Of a DNA stretch of 64,000 bases, positions 11,397 through 21,374 are shown one piece after another. The stretch's first letter is position 1. Each line of letters begins with the position of its first letter. A program made the translations under genes and the position numbers. The stretch comes from Plantago major (taxonomy: Eukaryota > Streptophyta > Magnoliopsida > Lamiales > Plantaginaceae). The notes below the pieces were generated by a model, which ran no database searches, was not told the DNA's origin, and saw only the letters and a list, made by a program, of their open reading frames with translations. The DNA lies in contig JAIFAC010000131.1 in the NCBI GenBank assembly GCA_026545765.1, positions 1 to 64,000 of the forward strand, written 5' to 3'.

Positions 11397-12531
11397 TGAT
11401 CGCTCGAAATTACTACTTATATTAACCCAGTAGAAAAGCGATTGTTGTAGATAATGCTCTTAACCAGGATCGTTCTCTCGAGGAATTGATTAAGCTAGTT
11501 CAAATAGAATAGACTCGCTCGTGGTGGTTGTAAACAGATAGTTGGATAGATTGTGATACTTCAACCCTAGCATAAAATCTAATAATAACAAGACAAGGTA
11601 ATACCTAGATCATGCAATTGACAAACAACAAAGATAATAAATCCTTTCATGGAGTGTCTTTGATTCGAGAGGACCGATTAAGGTTACCTAGTCATGAGAT
11701 CATGCCCTACTATTGCTAGTTCAACCAAATAAGGGCTACAAATGCGTAATCACTACAAAAGCACATTACGAGCTATGCGATGAATGCGATATAGCCTAGT
11801 TAATGATAACGATACTAACAAGTTCCACCGATACAACATGTGATGCGTAATCGGAGGTAACAACATCACGTACAAAATAAATAAGTAATTATGCGATTGA
11901 TACGGATAAATCTAGGACAAGCGATAAATGCTGAAAATATACTTCAATTGAAGAGAGATTGAATCTCTAGATTGTTTACAATGCTTGAATTGAAAGAGAA
12001 TATAACTAGAAGGTATGAAGATATGAAAAACTACTGGATACAAGTGTCCTATTTATAGGACCAAGGAAGTAGAAGTTTGAAATAATGGGAAAAAACTGCC
12101 AGAAATCGTGGCTTGAATTGGTCTTGTCAGTGCTCACTGCGGCGAGCTCCCCTTTGGTGTTTGGCTTGCGGTCTCATCTTAATGGTCATTTCGTGGCTAT
12201 TAAACCCTTACGGACGCGGTGAGCTTCCATCAGGAAACTCCCATTTTCCCACTTCTTCCTATTTTCCTCCGTTTTCTCAACCTCCATGTCACCACCTTGG
12301 AGTAATGGCCCACTACTTGGCCTTGTGTGCTTCTAGAAGCTTTGGATAAGCTTGAATTTGCACATTGGTCATCCATCTTCTTGCCTTTTTACCTAAAAAC
12401 ACTTAAAAAAATTACAAAAACACACAAAATACAAGCGTGAAAATGAACTAAAACAACATGAAAAAAGCTAGAGGACATAACAAAATACATTTAAAAAAGA
12501 CTAAATGAGTCGTTAAAATATCGACTCATCA
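11397..12531 (-). repeat. LTR of Tat/Athila-type remnant
   Basis: About 1135 bp. The 5' terminus on the minus strand forms a hairpin: ATGAGTCG and CGACTCAT at 12529-12522 and 12512-12505, eight perfect pairs. The other end (tgatcgctcgaaatt on the plus strand) matches the end of the second copy (tgatgtgtcaaaatc at 43619). The block 'aaccaggatcgttctctcgagg' near 11462 corresponds to 'aaccagagtgcatctcgaagg' in the second copy. Confidence 0.7.
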
Positions 12532-13330
12532 AACTCTACCCAATGAACCTTTGCTGCGTCCGAGCAAACAAGACTCTAAGCGTCTAGAAAAGAAAAAGCA
12601 CAAAGACACCTGACACAACAAAGAAGAGTTCAATCAACAAGCTAAAGACAACTATTGCAAAGTCAAGCTGATGTAAACTTGTATCCCTTAGCGTTGGCAA
12701 TTATCTTAGCAAAGATCACAATCTTCCGATTCACAAGTAAATAGAACTTCGACTTACCCTAGCAGTCCCTTACAAAATGATAATAAAGGTGCAACTCAAA
12801 TCTCTCTTCTGGAAGTGTTCAGTAAATAAGGGTATTTGCTCAAGACTTAACTTAGGAAGGTGACAACGAATGTTACAAAGCTACCACTAATATTACATGC
12901 TTTTGCACTCAATTCAAACGAATCAGAAAGGAATTTTTAGTGAAAAGGGGTCGAAATCAATACAAGGAAATAGAAATAGCTGCCGTTCTCGTGCTTTGCT
13001 CTTTTTGCACGTATTATTCTTTTTTTTTCCTTGTGCTTTGCTCTTTTTGCATAGATTTTCATTTTTTCCTTTTTTATCTCAATTTTGCAAGTGTCTCCCA
13101 ATAGGTTGCTCAAGATCCGCAGTTTTGTGCGTGTCGGATTGGAGTACACCACATCAACCCTCAAAACATACAAGAACCGCCCACGCGCTGATTTATAGGT
13201 AGTATTTGGCATGCAATTTGAGAACATAACCATCAACCCTCACATCATACGCACAATCAGCCCCGCGTTGGTTTATAGGTAGTATTTGGAAATGCCCAAC
13301 ACAATCTCAAACGATCACAAGGATCCCGGG
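11397..13330 (-). mobile_element. Tat/Athila-type gypsy remnant: 3' LTR and 3' internal end
   Basis: A minus-strand LTR (12531-11397; TGATGAGTCG...AGCGATCA) is preceded on its 5' side by a purine-rich tract (minus strand 'caaaggttcattgggtagagt') and about 800 bp of internal non-coding sequence up to about 13330. The same arrangement is found at 43619-45845, and the LTR is related to that of E6 at 20252. The internal part shares 'catcaaccctc' and 'ataggtagtatttg..atgcccaacac' with 45670-45750. No coding region survives. Confidence 0.7.
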
Positions 13331-14099
13331 AAAACACTTTGAGATTTTTTCTTTTTTTTTAGAACGACAGCAAGCAATACAAAGCAATTTCAAAATCGAC
13401 CAAATGCTCAAATATAGTATGGAGTGAGCCTGAGTTTGAAGTAACAAGTACCTTTCTCCCCAAACCTGTTCCTTGGAACGGGTTTGGAAATCGAGATAAC
13501 AAGTCAAAATGCCGTTCGTCATACTCATTTTAAAATTGAGTGCACATGTATATGAAGTGGCACAAGGATTTTCCTTGCTCACCCTACTAGAGACTGAAGG
13601 TAAAATGCCCGATGTGATGATCACGAGAATCTTAACGCATCGGAAGGTGCGTATGTGGGGCGAGGATGGTGGTAAAGGAGCTCGGACGGTAGTGATCGGC
13701 GACAATAACCTCCGGAGACAACATAGGAATATGCGTTATAATCCGAGGATAGAAGCTGGAACGAAGGATGCCCTCAAATGTCGATACCTTTCAAGAGGAG
13801 GCGGTGTCAATCGGGTAATGCCAATTACAATAAACAAGGCATAAGACGGGCGGCTTGATAGGGTTGGGATATATTTGCCACAATCAATCTTCTACAGGCG
13901 ACTGCTCGTTGCGTTGCCAAAGAACGCGGAGGTCGTCCGTAATGCAGGTGTTGATAAAGCCCCCACGATTGACATCGACAAGTTCACCAAGACAAGGAAC
14001 GTTGTGTATAGAGAGATCCCAGAAAATCAAATCCGACAGTAGATAACATCTCAGTTAATCATATTCACTCGCATCTTTTGTATTTCACATTCAAATGCA
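13331..14099. other. Unclassified segment with overlapping open frames
   Basis: Open frames exist on both strands here (plus 13509-13844, minus 13705-13307), but neither matches a family I recognise and both overlap completely, so at most one could be real. The plus frame has an odd GC-rich run (GGKGARTVVIGDNNLRRQHR). At 13907-14043 another plus frame reads VALPKNAEVVRNAGVDKAP and onward to a stop, possibly a gene fragment. Base composition is higher in G+C than the neighbours. No function is offered. Confidence 0.25.
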
Positions 14100-14519
14100 T
14101 CATCTTCTTAATTTCAATTCCTCATTCAGAGAACAAGTTATACGTAAAAAAAAATGACGTCGTAACACGCGTACCCACATTCTAGTGTGTGTGTGTGTAT
14201 TACAAAAACTTGTGAAAGTCCAAGTTTTTGTGAGAGTCCTGCAATATTGTATACTAATTATGCGACTTTGTGTAAATTGTTGATTTTTGTCTATTTTTAA
14301 ATTGTATATTGTTGTATACTCATTGTGCGGCTGAATCTTTTTGTGTAGGACTCTCATGACTTTCCAGACTCTCAGGAGAGTTTCTAAAATACTAAAACTT
14401 AAAAGGGTCCATGGAATAATGAGAGTCTGAGAGTCAGTCCTTCACAAACCACAATTAAGCCCATAGCCCATATTATGAAAATTCACGGTTGACCCCGCCA
14501 GTTCACCCATGTTACTAAA
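14100..14519. other. Non-coding segment with short inverted and direct repeats
   Basis: A (GT)n run lies at about 14190-14205. 'gagagtcct' near 14231 and its exact reverse complement 'aggactctc' near 14348 are about 105 bp apart, and two related blocks around 'gtatact.att.tgcg' (near 14250 and 14315) lie between them. This may be a small MITE-like insertion, but no clear terminal repeats with a target duplication were found. Confidence 0.3.
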
Positions 14520-14830
14520 GAACAATATATAATATATAAAGCTTGGATCAACGCCATCTTCCACATTTTCTTCATCTCATGCCATCTTCTTCCTCTTTTC
14601 TTCTTTCTACGAATCTACGACCCTATCTACTCTCTCCTTCTGATTCTCCTCCAATTTTTCATTGCTTGGCAGTTTCTTCTGGAGATTTCATCGGAGAATC
14701 GCGAGCTGCATCTATTTCTAAATGTTCAAAGGGAACTTCCATGGCGAAATCTCATCGTCCGAAGATCTAGAATATCCGATCAATCGTAGAATTCTGGTCA
14801 CGCTCGATGATTTAGATTAAATATCTCCTC
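14520..14830 (+). promoter_or_regulatory. Promoter-like segment with CT-rich leader
   Basis: A TATA-like run (tatataatatataaagc, about 14526-14542) is followed by a CT-rich leader typical of plant 5' UTRs and an ATG at 14543 opening a 75-codon frame (MDQRHLPHFLHLMPSSSSFL). The frame is serine/leucine-rich at the start, like a transit or signal peptide, but stops at 14770 without a downstream partner that I can identify. It may be a gene fragment or a captured promoter. Confidence 0.3.
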
Positions 14831-15140
14831 GATCTTCTTCACGTCTCGAAACTCATGGATTCCATCTTGATTACAAGCTCACCGATTATCCCAAGCTTTC
14901 CGAGATACGAATTACGTATACGCTATTCTCTTCTCTCCTTTGCCGATCATAAGTGTTTGTTCACTACTTGTTTTTCGTCATTTGTGCATCGGTCGTTTGT
15001 ATGATGAAGTAGTGTGTGATTGCATTCAGCGAATTAGCCAGAAATTTGTACGGTGTTAGCATTTTGTTCGGGGTTGATGAGTTTTGTCTCTTATTCATGT
15101 ATAGATAAATTGTACATTTCAGTAGTCGGTAAATTGATGT
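14831..15140. other. Spacer without recognisable gene
   Basis: No supported feature. The plus strand is T-rich and could be an intron or leader continuation of the promoter-like segment just upstream. It ends at the tandem array. Confidence 0.3.
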
Positions 15141-16290
15141 TTAATATTTATGGTAAAATTGTGTATGATAGTTGTCAAATAGTTCAAATGGCTGTGTAAA
15201 TATGCTCATGAGTGTGTCCATTGAGTCCATGCTAGTGTGAGGCCAATGAGTTATATAGTTTGGTTGTCTATTGTTGTATTGTAATAGTCTATTGTTATGG
15301 TAAAATTGTGTATGACAGTTGCCAAATAGTTGAATGTCACTGTGAATATGCTCATGAATGTGTCCATTGAGTTCCATGCTAGTGTGAGGATTGTGCCTGA
15401 CAAGCGAATGAGTTATGCAACTTGGTTGTCTATTGTTGTGGTGTAATAGTATATTGTTATGGTAAAATTGTGTATGACAGTTGTCAAATAATTGAATGGT
15501 TGTGTGAATATGCTCATGAGTGTGTCTATTGAGTTCCATGCTAGTGTGAGCATTGTCCCTGATAAGCCAGTGAGTTATGCAATTTTGTTGTCTATTGTTG
15601 TAGTGTAATAGTCTATTGTTATGGTAAAATTGTGTATGACAGCTGCCAATGAGTTATGCAGCTTGGTTGTATATTGTTGTAGTGTAATAGTATATTGTTA
15701 TGGTAAAATTGTGTATGACAGTTGTCAAATAGTTGAATGGATATGTGTGAATATGCTCATGAGTGTGTCCATTGAGTCCCATGCTAGTGTGAGGATTGTG
15801 CCTGACAAGCGAATGAGTTATTTAACTTGATTGTCTATTGTTGTGGTGTAATAGTCTATTGTTATGGTAAAATAGTGTATGACAGTTGCCAAATAGTTGA
15901 ATGGCTGTGTGAATATGCTCATGAGTGTGTCCATTGAGTCTCATGCTAGTGTGAGCATTGTCCCTGACAAGCCAGTGAGTTATGCAGCTTGGTTGCCCAC
16001 AAATATCTATTTTAGTTCAGATGTCTCTGTCTGCGCATTTATTGCATTGTACTATTTTTGTCCTGTAGTGCCAACGGAACTATGCACGCTTTATGAAGCA
16101 TTGCATGTCCCTTTCCAGAAACCTTCACATCTCCAGATACCTGTTGAAACATTGTTTCCCAGAAACATAGTTTTATCCAGGATATCTGAGTGTAGATATC
16201 TGTGTGCACTTTTCCTTGTTCAGAAACCAAGCTGATGTTATGGTAAAATTGTGTATGACAGTTGCCAAATTGTTGATTTTTTTTTCATAT
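15141..16290 (+). repeat. Tandem array, unit about 160 bp
   Basis: The marker 'tggtaaaattgtgtatga' recurs at 15151, 15298, 15460, 15622, 15711, 15865 (one base changed) and 16241, giving spacings of 147, 162, 162, 89, 154 and 376. Each unit also carries 'atatgctcatgagtgtgtcc' and 'atgagttatg'. The 89-base unit is internally deleted; the 376-base interval is one unit plus a Sirevirus LTR fragment of about 222 bp. Frames running through the array on either strand are by-products of the repeat. Confidence 0.85.
16010..16236 (-). mobile_element. Sirevirus-type LTR fragment inside the tandem array
   Basis: The segment from 'cagatgtctctgtctgcg' through 'ttttgtcctgtagtgccaacggaac' and 'gcattgcatgtccctt' to 'gatatctg' matches the E1 LTR at about 8810-8990 and the E5 LTR at 56835-56910. 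It interrupts one repeat unit after 'cttggttg'. About 220 bp only, so it is an LTR piece rather than a solo LTR. Confidence 0.7.
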
Positions 16291-17180
16291 ACTAGGTTTT
16301 CTTAAAAATGGTGGTGAATAAAAGCGATTGATGATAAAGATGGAGGCGTGGATGGAGAATTGACGAACAATTCAAGTGTGTTTTATTTGTTTGCAAAGAT
16401 GATTGTAGTTTTGATATAGTGATTTGAAATTTTTTTGTATTGTTTTATATGTTTGACATTTATTGATTGATGAATGAAATTTCTATGTTTATTTATAAAT
16501 ATTGTGTTTCTTTGGGATAAATAGGTTGTCATCAATAATTTTATGCTAAACATAGACAATTATATATTAAACATAGAAAATTTGATCCAAAGTACCAATA
16601 TGACTGTATGGACACGTGAAAGGAGCATTGTAAAGGAAAAATGCGGGTTCGACCGAGCGACCATCGAAAAAAATAGTGTTGTATAGTTTATGTATAAATT
16701 ATACATGTTTTTTATTATGTAGATCTCGATATATCGGAGGCGGACTCGATATATATTTGTATGTATACATACATGCATGCATACATACATACACTAGAAT
16801 TTGGGTACCAATCCATTTCTTTCTTCCTGCCCATTTCTTCTTCTTCCACTTAAAACCCTGGCTACCCATTTCTTTCTTCTTCCATTAAAACCGACCAGTA
16901 GACCACCATTGACTGCGGCCTCCCTACCACAGTCCATTGACTACCGAATCTTCTCATCATAGTCCTCAGTTTCGGGTTCTGTAAATTCCTCAATTTGACG
17001 GTGTCTTTTCCAATTTGAATTGCCGAACCTGATGGTTTCTTTTTCAATTTGAATTGACTTTGTGTTGGATGACTTTTACATTTTGCTGTGTAACTTGTGT
17101 TATCAAATTGGTGAATATTGATATGTATTTCTTATATTCAAGTTGCTAAAAATTGATTTGGAACTCAAGCTTTCAAAATT
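16291..17180. other. AT-rich spacer with (ATAC/ATGC)n microsatellite
   Basis: No supported gene. A gtat/atac-rich simple repeat lies at about 16755-16796 and a repeated CT-rich motif 'cccatttctt.cttcttcca' at 16825-16885. Short frames through these are compositional. Confidence 0.4.
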
Positions 17181-17189
17181 GTAAACCAT

Positions 17190-17475
17190 ATTACTATAGC
17201 ATTTTTAAGCTAGCAGTCGAGTTAAATTCGATCTTTGTAATTTTCGAGCTCACGAGCCGAGCTAGATTCGAGCTTTTGAGTTTCAATCAGTCAATTTTAG
17301 AAAATTTGAAACTCGCAAGCCGAGTTTGAATTGGAAAAAATATATGTCGAGCTCGAACTCGAGTCCAATAGGTGAAGCTTGGTCGAGCTCGAGTTCGAGC
17401 CCATGCGTTTAAATGCTTAACGAGTCGAGCATTGTGAAAGCTCGACTCGACTCGACTCGTTTACATGCCTAAGTA
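17190..17475. repeat. GAGCTCGA-rich palindromic repeat, possible hAT-type MITE
   Basis: Dense in GAGCTCGA, CTCGAG and TCGACTCG motifs, ending 'gactcgtttacatgcctaag'. In plants such GAGCTCGA-rich blocks with an end resembling the complement of 'AGGGGTGTAAACGAG' commonly belong to hAT-type non-autonomous elements (recalled, not searched). The left end and a target duplication were not identified. Confidence 0.4.
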
Positions 17476-18253
17476 CTAGTTGACTTAAATCTTTAAAATT
17501 AACTATTTTAGGTGTTTATTTTAAAGCTTTATATAATTTTTTAATGAAAACCTACTATCTTGACATATTAAATTTCAATCACCCTATTTAGTATTTTATA
17601 AAAACTTTAGAGAGTCCTAGTAGCTAACAAAGTCAAAGAAATCCTTTGATATTATTTTGTCCATTTTGCAGCCGGCTGGTTGGTTAAATTTTAAACTTTG
17701 GATTCAGGCCGCGGACAATTATTTTTGTGTTGCGTAGAAAAGCATAATTCTAGGACCCATTTCATTTCTCTCTCTTATTTCTTCTCTACTTCGCCTTTTT
17801 TCCCCTTATCTCATGTTACACAACACTATTATTTAGATCGTGGGGAAGAGAAATTGGAATTGAGGAGGAATAGTTCAAAGTTCGCATCACTATTACAGTA
17901 TATAAAGACAAGTATTCTAGGCTATACCGTAAAACCTGTTTCCTAACTCACACATATTCCAATATTCGCAAGAAAAAAGACTGTTCTTCTTTGGACCATA
18001 ACTTCGGTTCCAAGTTTTCAGAGCGAGTTTTGTGCGATTTAGAGTAATCAAGTCTACGGAGTTGTTGCTTCAGCGTTGCTTGAAGTTTTCAATGCTTCCT
18101 TTTTTGTTCATTTTCCGACGATACTAGAAGGGAAATTTAAACCATAACAACTTGCGACAAACTGGAATTCAAAATTCATAATGATAATAACTTTAGTGTG
18201 CTCTACTTTGATTTATATTTTTGAAAACCTTATCTAAAAGTGTTGTCTATCAA
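17476..18253. other. Spacer without recognisable gene
   Basis: No supported feature. A frame at 17698-17946 (82 codons) is T/C-rich with no recognisable motif. A region near 18000-18070 (tccaagttttcagagcgagtt..) has leader-like composition only. Confidence 0.3.
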
Positions 18254-19650
18254 TTTTTTTTTTTAGTAACACAACATATATTATTACTAAGATAATGTAC
18301 AAACGGATGTTCCCAGGAGCGACTTCTTGGAAACCAGGCGAGTAGAAGTAGTACAAAGATCCAAAGCTAGTAAAGAACCTAACCAAGCCGGACACCTATC
18401 CCAGACATGCAAAATTGGGATAACACGTCCAGAAGAACCTAGTCTAGGAGGAGTAATATCAGACAACATCACACCACTACTACTAGTCACTGTACTAAGA
18501 GAACTACCATACTTAGCGGTATCGGCTATACCATTTGCTTCCCTATAGATGAAAGCTATTTGAACAACACGGAAAGCCGTGTCCGGTCTTTCATTTGGAG
18601 TCTGCTTCACCTGCAGACAAGTAAACAAGTAGTGAGAATCAGTTTGAATAAGTAGCTTAGACATACCTCGTTGAAGCGCTAGTTTAAGTCCTGTACGAAG
18701 AGCTACCATCTCTACATTATTATCCATTATAGCCTATGTATCCGGTAAGCTTGTATGAACTTCCACGGTGATTCCACAATCTGACCCGATACCGCATGTC
18801 CCGGATTACCGGGGCGAGCCATGATATTTAGACACGTGAAATCAGCGAGAGGCGAACTGCTGAAAAAAGTTTTGGGAATGGTGTTGGGAAGGATTTTTAA
18901 TTCAACTCACGGTTAAAGGCGTGAACCACGGTTATACAAAGCATGAAAGTCGGTGGGTACACAGCGGAATAATTTAAAATTCTGAGCATTCGGATAATCG
19001 AACCATAACAATTAACCCGAAGTTGTTGGGTTGAATTAAGAGGAAGATGAAAAAGGAGATTAGTAAGAGAACCTTGTTGCATTTGCCGATGAGAGGCGAT
19101 AAGCGAATAGGAGGCAGCATAAAGAGGACAGTGAAAGAGGGCCAATTAACAGTGATCTAAAGATTCATCATGTTGCTGACAAAGGGAACAGATAGGGGTA
19201 TTCAAAATGGAAAGTTGATGTAGAACCCGTCACATGGCGTCGGTCATGCGAAACGACCACGGAAAAATTGGTCGTGGCAAAGTTCTCGGTTCCAAATCGA
19301 TGCCATGGCGGGAAGGGGGTAATATGTCAGAAAGAAAAGCGAGGTTGTTGTGGCGATTTCCGTGAACTCTCGAAGTATCAAGCGGCGGCGAACTCAACTC
19401 ATCGTCCAGAAAATCTTGGAATAGGGATGGCGATAATTTCTCGTACAATATCTGATGGCAAGACTCGTTCAAGTTGAGTCAAATCCCATTGACCATTGTT
19501 GCAGAACTGTGCAAGCGGAGTTCGCTGTAGAGAATTAGGAACATAATCTTGTAAATGCCGATTCGGTAACGGTGGTCGGACAAAATCAATCATCTGGCCA
19601 TCCCAATCGCCTTTGAAGCTTTGTGAAGGAGATCTCGGTGCTTAAGTTGT
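18254..19650 (-). pseudogene. LINE retrotransposon remnant, 3' end
   Basis: Minus strand. From 5' to 3': a segment typical of the region after reverse transcriptase in plant LINEs (WDLTQLERVLPSDIVREIIA, about 19500-19420), a zf-RVT-type knuckle (ICSLCQQHDESLDHCL, about 19200-19150), and an RNase H-like domain at 18727-18520 (VEMVALRTGLKLALQRGMSK, then LLIQTDSHY and FIYREANGIADT). The 3' end is an A11 tail (T-run at 18254-18264) after a short UTR. No RT catalytic part is seen, so this is a 5'-truncated copy, as is usual for LINEs. Frames are broken. Confidence 0.8.
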
Positions 19651-20251
19651 TTCACAACCAACTATGGTGTGGGCGGTATAACTGGAGAATTGTCTTACTT
19701 ACAAATACTTTCGTGAATGGATTGACGATGTGACTTAGATTATTAGCATCCAGTAGGTACATAAATAGCACCTGGTGATCATTTGTCGACGGAAGCGATC
19801 GGACTATTAAGTTGGAGGCTTTAGGGTTAGAGTGGTAAAATCTAAAATTATCGAAAATATTAAATATGATTTTTTTTCCCTTCAAATTTAGGGAGGGGCC
19901 GAACGCCCCCACTATACTCCTTAGCTCCTGTTATTTTTATTGTTAGCTCCAAATCGATCGATTAGGCAGTCTTTTAGAAATGGTCATTGTATTGGTTAAA
20001 ATTAAACTCTTTATTAGCTAGACCGACAAATTAGCCCATCAAGGCTAAGACCTAGTCCACGGTCCATTAACGAGTCCAGCTTGACTTCATAAAGAAGTCG
20101 GATCTCAAATTTTGGTTAGCTAACCCATTTAATTCAGTCATTCAGTCATCGCTTGGTTGATGGATTAGCCATATTACCTCGCTTGACTGGTTCTATTAGG
20201 CAGTCAGCACTTGATTTACAAACTAGCCAACTCACATCGCTTGACTAACTC
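19651..20251. other. Spacer without recognisable gene
   Basis: No coding signal. From about 19980 to 20250 a loose repetition of 'cgcttgact' and 'tagccaactcac/tagctaaccca' type motifs is visible, but the unit is not regular enough to define. Confidence 0.35.
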
Positions 20252-21374
20252 TGTTGATGAGGCGCATTTTGACACCTCATTTAACCCTTTTTTACCCTCT
20301 TTTTATTAGTTGGTTAGTTGTGTTTTGTATATATTTTGTGTTGTTTCTTGTGTTTTGTGTGTTTCCACCTTGTATCCAGGTTTTAGATGTTTTCGTGAAG
20401 AAATGAGGTTAAAATGGTGCATTTTATTGCATTACCGGAAGATCAAAAGTTCCAAGGTCTCAATGGTGGTGGAATGTGGAGTGCGACGGTCGAAACGGAT
20501 GTGCATTTGAAGTTCAGATGAAGTTTTTACGGCAATTTAAGTGAAAACTTACGAAAGTAGAACTACATTGGAGCGGTCTAGCCATTTTGGGCATAACTTC
20601 TTCATACGATGTCGGATTGACCTCAAATTGGTGGGCACGCGAATATATGGAAAAGAAAAATCTAGTGGTAAAAGTTGAGAAGCAGGCAATTGCCCACTCC
20701 CAGGCAGGCGATCGCCCGCGTTGGCCTACTACGTCCAGATTGTTTTGCCGTTACTTTTCTTCCTTTTTTTGCATTTTAAATCTCAAATCTTTGTAATTCA
20801 AACATCACTTTTTCATTTCACAACATATTTGGGGAGAGTTTCAAAGGTCTAGGGTTCCAAGGTTCATCAAACTGATTGAAGTTGGAGTCTTGGTTAACGA
20901 TTGAGCTGAAGATTTCTTACTGTAAACAGTACTTTCACCATTGTTATCCATTGGAGCTTCATTATTCAAAGTCATTCGGTAAATCTATGTCGTTTCCCTT
21001 TGTTTTCATTCTTGTGTATGTTTATGCCAATGTTTATCATATTTCTTGCTTGTGACAACATGAATATGAGTAGCTAAACAACACCCATGGGTTGGTGGTG
21101 AAATCTTGAGCATGCTAGTATAGGTCTTTGGATGAAAACACTGTTCTTTGTCTGATTTAATTCTTGCGAATTGTTTGATTAGTTCAAAGTCTTAGCAATC
21201 GTTTTCTTTTACCCAAAATCCACAAGAGGGATTCGCACCCTCAAGGTTAACAATGATTTAAGCCCAACACTTTTGACTACAAATGTCGACTTATAGAATT
21301 GACGACTTTACTACGTGGATTAAACGTTTTCACTTTCAAAAGTCGTGTAATCCATTGCATCCTTTTACTAGCTA
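20252..21374 (+). repeat. E6 5' LTR, first part
   Basis: Starts TGTTGATGAGGCG (or TGATGAGG at 20255). A terminal hairpin ATGAGG...CCTCAT occupies 20257-20280. Related to the two minus-strand LTRs at 11397-12531 and 43619-45070. It ends at the AGCTA target site (21370-21374) of E2. Confidence 0.75.
21370..21374. other. Target-site duplication of E2, left copy (AGCTA)
   Basis: AGCTA directly precedes the TGTTGGG start of the E2 5' LTR and is repeated at 37332-37336 directly after the terminal CA of the 3' LTR. Five bases is the normal copia duplication length. Confidence 0.9.

Noticed and set aside
12897-13236. Overlapping frames of about 100 codons on both strands
   Set aside because: They lie in the non-coding 3' internal region shared with 45071-45845, where the frames are not conserved; T/C-rich composition explains them.
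14159-14362. A MITE call for the short inverted repeats
   Set aside because: Only nine bases pair and no flanking duplication was found, so it is listed as unclassified.
15141-15539. 132-codon minus-strand open frame with His/Asn-rich repeats
   Set aside because: It runs through the 160 bp tandem array and its repeat pattern follows the DNA units; no start context or homology.
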